This document shows, one piece after another, positions 39,601-47,823 of a DNA stretch of 64,000 bases (positions are counted from its first letter, which is position 1; each line of letters begins with the position of its first letter). Both the position numbers and the translations under genes were made by a program. The notes beneath the pieces are model-generated. The model saw only the letters and a program-made list of their open reading frames with translations. It was not told the DNA's origin and searched no databases. The stretch comes from Pseudomonas fluorescens (GTDB lineage: Bacteria > Pseudomonadota > Gammaproteobacteria > Pseudomonadales > Pseudomonadaceae): the NCBI RefSeq assembly GCF_002022275.1, contig NZ_MSDF01000016.1, forward strand, positions 510,764 to 574,763, read 5' to 3'.

Positions 39601-41173
39601 CTATCTGTTGGCACCCGATGGTGCCTTGATACGCTTGAAGCCGCGTCCGGAATTGAAATACCCGCCTATTTCGGCCGCAGCGCTCGTCACACGCCCGCGC
39701 AATCGTCGCGACTGGCTCAGCGGGGCGCTTGAACGGCAGATACGCAACGGTGAATTGGCCCCCGGCGAGTATGTAACTCGCGTGAGTAAAACGTTTGACT
39801 TGCAGGTGGTTGTTGGCAGCACGATGTGGGGAGCTCCGGGAGTGGTTGCCGATTGGAGTCCGTTTGCCAGCGTGAACTTGCGTGGTCGGCGTTACCTGGA
39901 AGCGAGTGTCGATCCTGCTTTCAGCCCGCTGCACACCCGCGCCGATGATGCTGTGCGTTATGCCCATGAACATGCCGGATCAAGGGATGAGGCACAGTTT
40001 GGCTATGTACTCCAATCGACTGGCAACGGGCATTTTGTCGCAACGCTGCCAGTCACTGAGGGAGGCTCGGACCTGGCCCATCGTCGGGTTTTTGCGGATG
40101 CAGGCTACCCCTATCGATATCAAATGGCGGGGCTATATCTGTGTGGGTTGCACTGGGGAGACATTCAACCCGGCGGCCAAATAATGACCCTGGACTCCAT
40201 TTATCGCGGGTTGATCTCGCCCTCGCGGTTGATACAGGCGATGTACCAGGTCAGCGCCACTGCGAGCCGCGCGGCGTTGCCAATTTATTTGTCGTGTGCC
40301 GATGGCGCCTTGCTGAAGTTCACCGTGCGCAATAATCGATTTGTCGACTACCGGGACGACCTCAGATTGAAACTGAGCCAGCTCAGCCCGCGTGATTATT
40401 TCCGGCGTATGGCGGCGGCGGGCGATTTGCGCATTCTGGTGCCCAGTGTCAATTGGCCAAGCGTCGGCGTTGTGGATGCACAGTGGCAGCCAGGGCGTTC
40501 ACGCGGCGTGCCGGCGGTTGGCGACAACAGATGGGCGCTGGGGCCGGTGCATGCCCACCGTGACGATGCGGCCGGCTATGTCCATGGCCGCGCAGACGTC
40601 TTTAACCGCCAGCAGGCGATCAGTGCGTTGCTCGAGAAAACGGCGGCGAACTTGTATGTGCCAGTGCTGGCGACACCCGATGAAGGTTTTCCCTCCAGCA
40701 TTGCCCCGCAGCTGTTCTCCAGCGTTTCCAGTTGGCCGACAGGCTATCAGATCAGCGCCGCTCATCTGTTGTTTCACACAGGGCAGGACCAGCAGCGAGC
40801 AGACGTTGACGCATCGTACGTCGAGTACTTTGTCTCCTGGCGAGAGCTGAGTTTTTATCTGTACGGGTTGAAAGAAAAGAAGCTGCCAATCACCGGCTTT
40901 TACCTGACGGCGCTGGACGGCGCGTTGCTGAGCTATACGCCGAGCTTTGGCAAGGACGAAGAGGATTTACTGGCGGTACCCGGCAAATGGACGGCCAAGG
41001 ACGGCTATACCGCACTGGCCCCAACGCCGTCGCGGGTGTTGTCCGAACTGGCGCGACTCGGTCAGTTTCGGGTGCTGCGCCGCGGCAGTTTCTGGACCAT
41101 ACGTACCCTGTTGGGCAGCGATTTGAGGCTTCCAGGCAACTCGACTTACCGTCCAGGCAAAGATGAGTTGTGA
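36647..41173 (+). CDS. Seven-module DUF4329-like giant protein
   Basis: Protein of 1508 residues with no signal peptide, made of seven tandem modules of about 210 residues (boundaries near 229, 428, 641, 858, 1073, 1283). Each module opens with a helix such as SVDEVARYLHG or SADDAARFIHG, continues with a strand pair such as GSVILRRSADGLYVGSEP, and closes with a tail such as FVRKVAAAGELSV...LWDRSG...DTDWTPF. Only module 1 has an intact SWHTHP (His103, His105) plus SEPD (Ser132, Asp135) and upstream Glu66, a set that recalls JAMM/MPN metalloproteases; module 5 has the damaged SYHSRP (His944). Function unknown. The ATG at 36647 has GAGGA six bases upstream. It is a lone gene between urtA and the zinc-type ABC cluster. 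Confidence 0.82.
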   Translation: MDDQPMREKRATLPRGHAKLGTLTPAFSSVDEVARYLHGSVGSNLQVEYGSVILRRSADGLYVGSEPISDRPTVFNFDLLLDSDAGYTTYLEPEGYQIVASWHTHPNSTAWVARENPAWTAHQITAFQGFYSEPDIMFNHQNRSKFREAYLSGPNGTLVKYQFDETAAALGFAHWIITRGKFESPHAFDGTIEGFYKKVASVGRLTFLISSPYWGGSLGQVPADWVPYKPWPVFADAQRALAHASVQIQRKPNLRQQALILQSDALADYAARDPDPVEGLAGVLPQLPLGYHLHGIYVHARPLPVQYPTLESWLYKNFISPLELAQHIARFRGYSQGPQSTLGASLYIRLRDEAVLRYRFSGSALESQLFAQAPDGQVIDNGWQAELLQGSLLTRDFVRKVAAAGELSVEKTSALWDRSGIVDTDWTPFSRFTLPSLSITFLSADDAARFIHGDINGRREQVLGGMILQQPDGRFVATQPVPTGPRPFAFDGLYPVDRQNNPIILNAGYRLHARYGTRLALSKTDPAYVARFKWTRQEAELSGQMFHPQDVADLLAAGVTGYLSGSQDSLIACSPATTSSEWRKQWKGNAARDDSAIATRLADATIKPADVVRTLAESGTLRVVIGNALWGPADFVEVDWGPWVRVLEFQRPATVSHGPVFRTADDAASDLYRRDPRDHVQYFASRYFAFILKHQSREEYVASELIPVTGKSPLLSLASLYGTRLPDGFDCHSLYYANQFVGNGSAAWLKRVFIEPEDLSEAIAQARIQTMLPPRGAPVYIATPEGALLRYQSPSTQGIFESRSEADSLETVRAKLNIGTLQPLQFVRRVASSGHLQVVRTSHCWGVSSDVTGLWVPYENLQRRRLSPAFLSMDDVAQYIRRRVLPNLDQPYGGIILRRDDGWFVATEPVRVSDEVFDIKSIFPDEMVTRGLYPPRTAVVASYHSRPATQWPFLLSPAQSAVYGNMFSTRLLAHSLSAAQARHYHYLLAPDGALIRLKPRPELKYPPISAAALVTRPRNRRDWLSGALERQIRNGELAPGEYVTRVSKTFDLQVVVGSTMWGAPGVVADWSPFASVNLRGRRYLEASVDPAFSPLHTRADDAVRYAHEHAGSRDEAQFGYVLQSTGNGHFVATLPVTEGGSDLAHRRVFADAGYPYRYQMAGLYLCGLHWGDIQPGGQIMTLDSIYRGLISPSRLIQAMYQVSATASRAALPIYLSCADGALLKFTVRNNRFVDYRDDLRLKLSQLSPRDYFRRMAAAGDLRILVPSVNWPSVGVVDAQWQPGRSRGVPAVGDNRWALGPVHAHRDDAAGYVHGRADVFNRQQAISALLEKTAANLYVPVLATPDEGFPSSIAPQLFSSVSSWPTGYQISAAHLLFHTGQDQQRADVDASYVEYFVSWRELSFYLYGLKEKKLPITGFYLTALDGALLSYTPSFGKDEEDLLAVPGKWTAKDGYTALAPTPSRVLSELARLGQFRVLRRGSFWTIRTLLGSDLRLPGNSTYRPGKDEL

Positions 41174-41183
41174 GCAATCCGGT

Positions 41184-42194
41184 CTAACGCTTGCGCATCA
41201 AGCCAATAAAAAACAACCCGCCAATCGCCGCCGTGGCTACGCCGATCGGCAAGTCCTCGGGGGCGATCAGCGTGCGCGCGGCCACATCCACCCACACCAG
41301 GAACAGGCTGCCTAGCAGCGCGCATACCGGCAATAACCGACGGTGCTCGGCGCCGACAAGGCGCCGGGCGATATGCGGCACCATCAGCCCCACAAAGCCG
41401 ATGGAACCGCTGATGGACACCAGCACGCCGGTCATCAGCGAGGCGACCAAAAACACCTTTAAACGCACATTGCGCGCATTCAGGCCCAGGGTCACGGCCG
41501 TCTGCTCACCGGCCATCAAGGCGTTCAACGGGCGAGCCATGCCCAACAGCACCAGCAGCCCCAGCAGCACCGTGGCGGCTGGAATCGCCAGCAACTCCCA
41601 CCGCGCCAGGCCGAGACCGCCGAGCATCCAGAACATGACGGCCGATGCGGCGCGATGATCGCCCATGAACAGCAACAGGTTGGCCGCCGCCATCATCACA
41701 AACGACACCGCCACGCCGCACAGCAACAGGCGATCACTCTCCAGCCGCCCATTGCGGCTGGCCACCGCCAGCACCACCAGCATGCTCGCCAACGCGCCGA
41801 TAAACGCGGCGATGGGCAGCGTCAGCAGCCCGACGATTTCACCCACATGCAACACCACAATCACCGCGCCCAGGGTGGCGCCTGAAGTGACGCCGAGCAG
41901 GTGCGGGTCAGCCAGCGGGTTGCGTGTGACGGCCTGCAACACCGCGCCAATCAATGCCAGCCCGGCACCCACCAGCGCGCCGAGGAGCATGCGCGGCACG
42001 CGAATCAACCACACGATATGTTCCTGCCCGGCCAGCCAGTTCACCTCGCCGACACCGAAGGCCTTGTACAGCACAATTCGCCACACCACCTCCACCGGCA
42101 CCCGCGCCGGGCCAAAGCCCAAAGAGATCACGCAGGAGACCAGTAACACCGCGCCGAGCGCGGCAAGCAACAAGGCGTAGCGACGGGTAATCAT
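41184..42194 (-). CDS. FecCD-family metal/siderophore ABC permease
   Basis: Inner-membrane permease of 336 residues with about nine helices, similar to BtuC/FecCD. Landmarks: GLALIGAVLQAVTRNPLADPHLLGVTSGA (family Q-x-x-x-x-NPLA-P motif) and GSIGFVGLMVPHIARRLVGAEHRRLLP (coupling region). Last gene of the TonB receptor-ATPase-binding protein-permease cluster; overlaps the binding-protein gene by four bases. Same arrangement as P. aeruginosa PA2911-PA2914, which responds to zinc starvation. Confidence 0.92.
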   Translation of the reverse strand: MITRRYALLLAALGAVLLVSCVISLGFGPARVPVEVVWRIVLYKAFGVGEVNWLAGQEHIVWLIRVPRMLLGALVGAGLALIGAVLQAVTRNPLADPHLLGVTSGATLGAVIVVLHVGEIVGLLTLPIAAFIGALASMLVVLAVASRNGRLESDRLLLCGVAVSFVMMAAANLLLFMGDHRAASAVMFWMLGGLGLARWELLAIPAATVLLGLLVLLGMARPLNALMAGEQTAVTLGLNARNVRLKVFLVASLMTGVLVSISGSIGFVGLMVPHIARRLVGAEHRRLLPVCALLGSLFLVWVDVAARTLIAPEDLPIGVATAAIGGLFFIGLMRKR

Positions 42195-43138
42195 TCGCCG
42201 TGGAACCCCTTGGCCAGGGTTTCGACCGCCAGCACGTTGTCGATCCCCGGCGTGGCCTGCACATACGGGATCACGATAAAGCGCTGGTTCCTGATCGCGT
42301 CCACGGCTTGCAGCGCCGGGTTGTTCAGCAGGAACTGCTCTTTCTGCTCGGCAGTGATTTCGCTGTAGTCGACGATCACGATCACCTGCGGGTTGCGTTC
42401 CACGACGGTTTCCCAGTTGACGCGAGTCCAGCTGGCGTCGATGTCATCGAGAATATTGCGCCCGCCCGCCGCATCGATCAGCGCCTGGGGCATGCCGAGG
42501 CGGCCGGAGGTCATGGCGCGGTCTTCACCGCTGTCATAGAGGAACACGCGCGGTTTGTCGGCGGGCAAGTCTTTTTGCACCTCGGCGACTTGCGCCTGCA
42601 TCTGTGCGATCAGCGCGTTGGCGCGGTCCTGCACGTCGAAGATCTTGCCGAGGTTGCGCAGGTCGTTATAGGTGTCGTCCAGGGTCGCGGCCGGGCGCTT
42701 CATCACAAAGGCGCACGACTCGGTCAGCTCATACACATTGATGCCCAGCGGTTGCAGAGTGGCCGGCGTGAGGTCGCCGCCCACGCGCATGCCGTAATCC
42801 CAGCCGGCGAAGAAGAAATCCACATTGGCGTTGAGTAGGGTTTCCACCGACGGGTATTTGCTCGCCAGTTCCGGCAGGCCGTCGAGTATCGCGGTCATTT
42901 CCGGCGTCACCGATTTCCAGCCGGTTACGCCGCTGTAGCCAGCCATGTGCGACTTGAGGCCCAGGGCGAGCATCATCTGGGTCATATTGATGTCGTGGCT
43001 GACCGCGTGTTTCGGCGCTTCCTGGAAGGTGACGTCGCGGTTGCAGCTTTTGATGGTGACCGGGTAATGGGTCGCCTCGGCGAACGCTTGGGATGTGCCG
43101 AACAGCAAAGCAATAGCAAGGAGGGCGCGAAGGATCAT
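42191..43138 (-). CDS. ABC transporter substrate-binding protein (FecB/BtuF-type)
   Basis: Periplasmic cluster A-II binding protein of 315 residues with a signal peptide (ending AFA/EA). The FecB-like opening VTIKSCNRDVTFQEAPKHAVSHD, the mid segment RVFLYDSGEDRAMTSGRLGMPQ and the late NPQVIVIVDYSE show the family. Ligand presumed to be a metal complex taken up by the adjacent TonB receptor. Confidence 0.9.
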   Translation of the reverse strand: MILRALLAIALLFGTSQAFAEATHYPVTIKSCNRDVTFQEAPKHAVSHDINMTQMMLALGLKSHMAGYSGVTGWKSVTPEMTAILDGLPELASKYPSVETLLNANVDFFFAGWDYGMRVGGDLTPATLQPLGINVYELTESCAFVMKRPAATLDDTYNDLRNLGKIFDVQDRANALIAQMQAQVAEVQKDLPADKPRVFLYDSGEDRAMTSGRLGMPQALIDAAGGRNILDDIDASWTRVNWETVVERNPQVIVIVDYSEITAEQKEQFLLNNPALQAVDAIRNQRFIVIPYVQATPGIDNVLAVETLAKGFHGE

Positions 43139-43923
43139 GGTTGGGTTATCCAGGTGATTCGGGGGTAGCCGGACAGGGGGTGGGTGTCGACCAGTGCTTC
43201 GACGCCAAAGACATCGCGCAGCAACTCGACGGTCAGCACTTCATGGGGCGTGCCGCTGGCGATGATGCGGCCGTGGTTGATCACGTACAGGCGGTCGCAG
43301 AAGGCGGCGGCCAGGTTAAGGTCATGGATGCTCGCCAGGGTGCCGATGTTCAGGCGCTTGACCAGCCGCAGCAACTCCAGCTGATAACGCGGGTCGAGGT
43401 GGTTGGTCGGTTCGTCGAGCACCAGTAGCTCGGGTTGCTGGGCCAGGGCGCGGGCGAGGATCACGCGTTGTTTTTCACCGCCTGAGAGGGTGGCGAAGGC
43501 GTGGTCCTCGAAGCCCTGCATGCCGACGGATTCCAGCGCTTGCTGGATCAGCTGTTGATCATGCAGGGTGTCGCTGTCGAACAAACCTTTATGCGGTGTG
43601 CGGCCCATGGCGACCACTTCATCCACGCGCAGGCCGAACGCATCGGGGAATTCCTGCAGCACCACCGCGACGCGTTGCGCGCACCATTTCGCGCTCTGTT
43701 TCCACACGTTCTGGTGGGCGAGAGACACATCCCCCTGATCGGGCCGGGTGAACCGATAGGCGCAGCGCAACAGGCTGGTTTTACCGCTGCCATTGGGCCC
43801 GATCAACCCCACAAACTCCCCCGCGCCGACCTGCAGGCTGGCGTCACACAGGTGGAACTGGTGAAGGCAGTGGCCGTGAACCTGGGGTGTCCAGGTGAGG
43901 CGGGTGAGGGTGAGTGAAGTCAT
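43135..43923 (-). CDS. ABC transporter ATP-binding protein (FecE/BtuD-type)
   Basis: ATPase of 262 residues. Walker A GPNGSGKTSLLRCAYR, Q-loop VAVVLQEFPDAFGLRVDEVVAMGRTPHKG, signature LSGGEKQRVILARALAQ, Walker B LLVLDEPTNHLD and the His switch IHDLNLAAAFCD are intact. The start at 43923 follows GAGAGACACG; overlaps the binding-protein gene by four bases. Confidence 0.93.
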   Translation of the reverse strand: MTSLTLTRLTWTPQVHGHCLHQFHLCDASLQVGAGEFVGLIGPNGSGKTSLLRCAYRFTRPDQGDVSLAHQNVWKQSAKWCAQRVAVVLQEFPDAFGLRVDEVVAMGRTPHKGLFDSDTLHDQQLIQQALESVGMQGFEDHAFATLSGGEKQRVILARALAQQPELLVLDEPTNHLDPRYQLELLRLVKRLNIGTLASIHDLNLAAAFCDRLYVINHGRIIASGTPHEVLTVELLRDVFGVEALVDTHPLSGYPRITWITQP

Positions 43924-43951
43924 CGTGTCTCTCAAATTAAACGCTGTTCAA

Positions 43952-44042
43952 CATGTGGGAGCTGGCTTGCCTGCGATAGCGGTCTCCCCAGCACAGATGC
44001 ATTGCCTGACCCACCGCTATCGCAGGCAAGCCAGCTCCCACA
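43952..44042. repeat. REP/REPIN-type inverted repeat pair
   Basis: Arms TGTGGGAGCTGGCTTGCCTG and CTATCGCAGGCAAGCCAGCT between the TonB receptor and the ATPase genes of the same cluster. Confidence 0.88.
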
Positions 44043-44063
44043 GGGGTTCTATGTGATGACCGG

Positions 44064-46169
44064 TTAAAAGGTGTAATCCGCCGTGACGAAGAACGAGCGT
44101 GGCTCACCGAGGATCCACTGCTGGCCTTCGTTGTACTGGCTGACGGCGTAGGTGCGATCGAACAGGTTATTCAATTGCAAACCCAGCGTGGTGTTGCGCA
44201 TCGCCTTCCATGACACAGTGGCGTCAACCACGGTGTAGCTCGGTACTTCGCTGGTGTTGGCAGTATCGGCAAACCGCGAGCCCACATAGCGCACCCCGGC
44301 ACCCGCGCGAATATCGTCGGTCACGGCCTTGCTCAGCCACAGGTTGGCGGTGCGGCGCGGCACGTCGGTGGGGCGGTTGCCGTTGCGGGAAACGGCCTGG
44401 CCGTCGACCACTTCGGAGAAGTCGTCGTACTGCGCGCGCACGATGGCCGCATTGGCTTGCAGTTGCCAGGCGTCAGGCAGTTGCAGGTCAAGGCTGGCTT
44501 CCAGCCCGTTGGAAGATTGCTGGCCGACCTGTTCCTTCTGATCAGTGCCGGGAATGCTCACCAACAGTTTCTTTTTCACAATGTGATACGCCGCCAACGT
44601 CCATTCGCCGCGCGAATCCCAGAAGGATTGCTTGAGGCCGACTTCGGCTTGCTTGGCGGTGGACAGGCCGAACTGCTGCTGGCTCGGGCTCAAGGTGATG
44701 AGGCTGCCGACGCCGTCGGTGCTGGTGGCGTACTGGCCGTAGACCGAGGTGTCGGGGGTGATCGCGTAGACCAGACCGGCTTTCCAGTTGTTGCCGGTGA
44801 GGGTTTTGTCAGAGTCGCTGCCATCTATCAGGGATTCGCGGTCGATGTGTAGATAGTCACGGCGCACGCCGGTGATCAGCGAGAGCTTGTCGGTCAGTTG
44901 CAGGCGGTTTTCAGCGAAGGCGGCCAGCTGTTTGGTGGTGCTGACCGACTGTGGAATGAACGGGCTGGCACTTTCAAAGGGCTGCGGCACTGGGTGCTGA
45001 ATGTCCACCGGCTGGCCGCCGCCCGGCACGTCGTCGAAAGGCGCGTTACTGGCAAGACGGAACCGAATACGGTTGTACTCGACGCCGGTCACGGTCTGGC
45101 TGTCGAGGCCAAAGAGCGTGTGCTTGAACGTGAAGGTCTGACGATCACCGACCTGTTCCTGGTCATGCTTGATGCCCAGGTAATCCTGGCGTACCAGGCC
45201 GCCATTCACATAGTTGTAGCTCTCGGCGTTCTGCCAGCGACGCTGGTTTTTCAGGTACGACAGTTCGTTGGTGGCGGTGACGTTATCGTTGATCTGCCAC
45301 TCGCCTGTCAGGCGCGTCCATTGGTCGTTGTAGAGTTGTTTGTCGTCGCTGACGTTGTAGTTCTTGTCACGCAGGCCTTTGTGCAATTGGCCGTTGATCA
45401 GCGGCGTGCCGTAATAGTTCTGCGGGCTCTGGTTGCCGTAATCGTGGGCCAGTGTGAAGCTCAAGTTGTCGGCCGGCTGCCAACGCAAGGCGCCGCTGAC
45501 GAAGTCGCTGGCGGAGTCGCCACGGTCGATGAAACCGTTGCTGCGCAGGCGGTTTACGTTCAGGCGATAGCTCAAGGTGTCGGTCAGCGAGCCGCCACTG
45601 TCGAGGGCTTCCTGCTGTCGATCATCGGAGCCATAACCGAGGCGGACATGGTTTTCGATCTCGCCTTCAAACGGCTTTTTCGGGATCGTATTGATCACCG
45701 CGCCGGTAGCGCCCTGGCCATACATCACCGACGCCGGGCCGCGCAGCACGTCCACGCGTTCAACCGACCAGGTGTCCACCGGGAAGGTGGAAGTGCCGGC
45801 GCCGTCGAACATGCGCTGGCCGTCGTACAGTTGCAGCACGGAGCTCTGCCCGGTAAAACCGCGTGCCTGCAACGAAGTACCACCGTCACCCGGTGAGCCC
45901 GTACGGGTGATGCCGGTGGCGCGGGAGATTGCGTCCTGCACGCTCGCGTCGCCACGTTCGCGAATTTTCTCGCCGGTCTGGCTTTCGACACTGACTGGGG
46001 TTTGCCGCGCCGTGAGGTTCAGGCGCGAGCCGGCCGTGGTCGGGGTGTCCAGGTCGATACGTTCTTCATCGACGGCGGGTGCCGTGACGGGGCTGGCGGG
46101 CAGGGTCAGGGCCTGGGCACTGTTATGCAGGGCGAGCAGGCACAAGCCGGACGCGAGGTACTTGTTCAT
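44064..46169 (-). CDS. TonB-dependent outer-membrane metal/metallophore receptor
   Basis: Receptor of 701 residues. Signal peptide (ending AQA), plug domain with RQTPVSVESQTGEKIRERG, ATGITRTGSPGDGGTSLQARGF and the VERVDVLRGPASVMYGQGATGAVINTIPKKP block, then a 22-strand barrel ending in an aromatic (ADYTF). It resembles ferrisiderophore receptors, but the Zur-like palindrome upstream and the PA2911-PA2914-like neighbourhood point to zinc or a zincophore. Separated from the ATPase gene by a REP pair. Start taken at MNKYLASG. Confidence 0.9.
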   Translation of the reverse strand: MNKYLASGLCLLALHNSAQALTLPASPVTAPAVDEERIDLDTPTTAGSRLNLTARQTPVSVESQTGEKIRERGDASVQDAISRATGITRTGSPGDGGTSLQARGFTGQSSVLQLYDGQRMFDGAGTSTFPVDTWSVERVDVLRGPASVMYGQGATGAVINTIPKKPFEGEIENHVRLGYGSDDRQQEALDSGGSLTDTLSYRLNVNRLRSNGFIDRGDSASDFVSGALRWQPADNLSFTLAHDYGNQSPQNYYGTPLINGQLHKGLRDKNYNVSDDKQLYNDQWTRLTGEWQINDNVTATNELSYLKNQRRWQNAESYNYVNGGLVRQDYLGIKHDQEQVGDRQTFTFKHTLFGLDSQTVTGVEYNRIRFRLASNAPFDDVPGGGQPVDIQHPVPQPFESASPFIPQSVSTTKQLAAFAENRLQLTDKLSLITGVRRDYLHIDRESLIDGSDSDKTLTGNNWKAGLVYAITPDTSVYGQYATSTDGVGSLITLSPSQQQFGLSTAKQAEVGLKQSFWDSRGEWTLAAYHIVKKKLLVSIPGTDQKEQVGQQSSNGLEASLDLQLPDAWQLQANAAIVRAQYDDFSEVVDGQAVSRNGNRPTDVPRRTANLWLSKAVTDDIRAGAGVRYVGSRFADTANTSEVPSYTVVDATVSWKAMRNTTLGLQLNNLFDRTYAVSQYNEGQQWILGEPRSFFVTADYTF

Positions 46170-46192
46170 CGGTCGATCAGTCTTCTTGGAGG

Positions 46193-46221
46193 GTTGCTCG
46201 CCGCAGGGCGCGGCGAGCAAC
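46193..46221 (-). promoter_or_regulatory. 12-bp perfect hairpin in the TonB receptor leader
   Basis: GTTGCTCGCCGC (46193-46204) pairs exactly with GCGGCGAGCAAC (46210-46221) across a five-base loop, 24 bases before the receptor start codon. Very GC-rich and just downstream of the Zur-like box; could act as attenuator or 5' stabiliser. Confidence 0.5.
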
Positions 46222-46232
46222 GATAGCGCAGA

Positions 46233-46253
46233 AAGTGTTATAAGTTAACACTT
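46233..46253. promoter_or_regulatory. Zur-box-like operator
   Basis: The 21-base palindrome has 8-bp arms AAGTGTTA and TAACACTT around TAAGT. It agrees with about 17 of 21 positions of the enterobacterial Zur consensus (AAATGTTATA-N-TATAACATTT). It lies 64 bases upstream of the TonB receptor start and overlaps a possible -10 (TATAAC on the minus strand). Confidence 0.6.
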
Positions 46254-46318
46254 ATTGGCTGCGGGACAAAAGTCGCGCAAGGCTACAGAACGCCTCTGCC
46301 ATGGGCATCTCGCTTGAT

Positions 46319-47701
46319 TCATGCCGAACCTGAGGCAGATTCATGTTGATTGAACAAGCGTGACAAGACGAGGCGATCCAGCGCCCACACAACGATCAAC
46401 GAGGCGCCCACCAACGGGAAAATGATCGCCAGCGCCAGCATGATCACCATTGCGGTTTTCCATTTCGGCAGGTCATGGCGCAGCGGTGGAACCCCCAGCC
46501 CGCCCGCTGGCCGACGCTTCCACCAGATCACCACGCCGCTGACGGCGCTGAGCAGAATCATCAGGCAAATCAGCAGTACGATCAGTTGATTGACCCAGCC
46601 GAACATCTTGCCCTCATGCAGCATCACACCGCTCTCGGTGGCTCGCGCGACCGTGTTGTAGTGTTCCCAGCGCACGTCAGCGAGGACCTTGCCGGTGTAC
46701 TGGTCCACATGCAGCGTGGCGTCGTTGCGCGGGTCGTTGGCGAACACCGAGACAGTGAACACCCCGGTGGCGGTGGTCGGGAGGGTAATGCTGTAGCCAG
46801 GCTCGACTTTACGCGCGCCCGCCAGGTCCACCACCTGTTGCAAGCTCACCATCGGCGCGGCCGGACCTGCCTGCATGGCGCCGTGGTTCATGTGTTCGGC
46901 ATGCTCGCCGGACATCGGCATCGGCGTGTTTTCCATGGCCCACGGCACGGTCTGCTGGCTGGCGGTGTTGAGGATGCGCGCCTGCTGATCGGACTGCGGA
47001 ACGTTGTTCCACATCGCCACGGGGAAGGTGTTCCACAGCTCGGCATATTGCTTGCCCCAGAAGCCGGTCCAGGTCATGCCGCTGAGCAGCATCACCAACA
47101 AAAAGGCTGCGCCCCAGAAGCCGGCGACCGCGTGCATATCGCGCCAGAACACCCGGCCACGGGTGCTGAAACGCGGCCACAAAACGCCCGCCGAAGACTT
47201 GCCGCGCGGCCACCACAGGTACACGCCGGACACCACCAGCATCACGCCCCAACCGGCGGCGAGCTCCACCAGGCGATCGCCCACAGTGCCGATCATCAGC
47301 TCACCGTGCAGCGCACGGGCGATGGCTTGCAGGTTGTACTTCGAGTCCTGTTCGCCGAGGACTGTGCCGCGATAAGGGTCGACAAAGACGGTCACTTCGC
47401 GGCCTTCGTTGTGCATCACGAATTGCGCACTGCTGGTGGCGTCGGCGGGTGGCAGGTATTTGCTGATCGAGGCATGCGGGTAGGCTGCCTGGGCGCGTTG
47501 CAGTTGTTCATCGGCGCTCATTGCGTGTTCGGCGGTTTGGACCTTTAGCAGGTCGCCGTACATCAGCGGATCAAGCTGGGGTTTGAACAGGTAGATGATG
47601 CCGGTCAGGGCCAGCAGCACCATGAACGGGGCGACGAAGAGCCCGGCGTAGAAGTGCCAGCGCCAGGCGAGGTTGTAGAAGGAAATTTTTTGAGTGGTCA
47701 T
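46319..47701 (-). CDS. PepSY-associated TM domain protein (PiuB-like)
   Basis: Inner-membrane protein of 460 residues with four to five helices and two PepSY-type periplasmic segments. Starts FYNLAWRWHFYAGLFVAPFMVLLALTG, has ALHGELMIGTVGDRLVELAAGWGVMLVVSGVYLWWPR and a second-half HEGKMFGWVNQLIVLLICLMILLSAVSG block, with the conserved membrane His residues expected to bind haem or metal. A Met/His-rich stretch (MPMSGEHAEHMNHGAM) suggests copper. Sits 3' of the oprC-like gene and may reduce copper during uptake. Confidence 0.88.
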   Translation of the reverse strand: MTTQKISFYNLAWRWHFYAGLFVAPFMVLLALTGIIYLFKPQLDPLMYGDLLKVQTAEHAMSADEQLQRAQAAYPHASISKYLPPADATSSAQFVMHNEGREVTVFVDPYRGTVLGEQDSKYNLQAIARALHGELMIGTVGDRLVELAAGWGVMLVVSGVYLWWPRGKSSAGVLWPRFSTRGRVFWRDMHAVAGFWGAAFLLVMLLSGMTWTGFWGKQYAELWNTFPVAMWNNVPQSDQQARILNTASQQTVPWAMENTPMPMSGEHAEHMNHGAMQAGPAAPMVSLQQVVDLAGARKVEPGYSITLPTTATGVFTVSVFANDPRNDATLHVDQYTGKVLADVRWEHYNTVARATESGVMLHEGKMFGWVNQLIVLLICLMILLSAVSGVVIWWKRRPAGGLGVPPLRHDLPKWKTAMVIMLALAIIFPLVGASLIVVWALDRLVLSRLFNQHESASGSA

Positions 47702-47746
47702 CAGGGTGCTCCGCAAGGCTTTGAATTTTTTATGTCAGTTGGGCCG

Positions 47747-47820
47747 CCATCGCAGGCAAGCCAGCTCCCACATTTGAATGTATTCACAAATCTAAGGTGG
47801 GAGCTGGCTTGCCTGCGATG
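47747..47820. repeat. REP/REPIN-type inverted repeat pair
   Basis: Arms CCATCGCAGGCAAGCCAGCT and AGCTGGCTTGCCTGCGATG between the OprC-like and PepSY genes. Its right edge touches the oprC stop codon region. Confidence 0.88.
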
Positions 47821-47823
47821 CTC

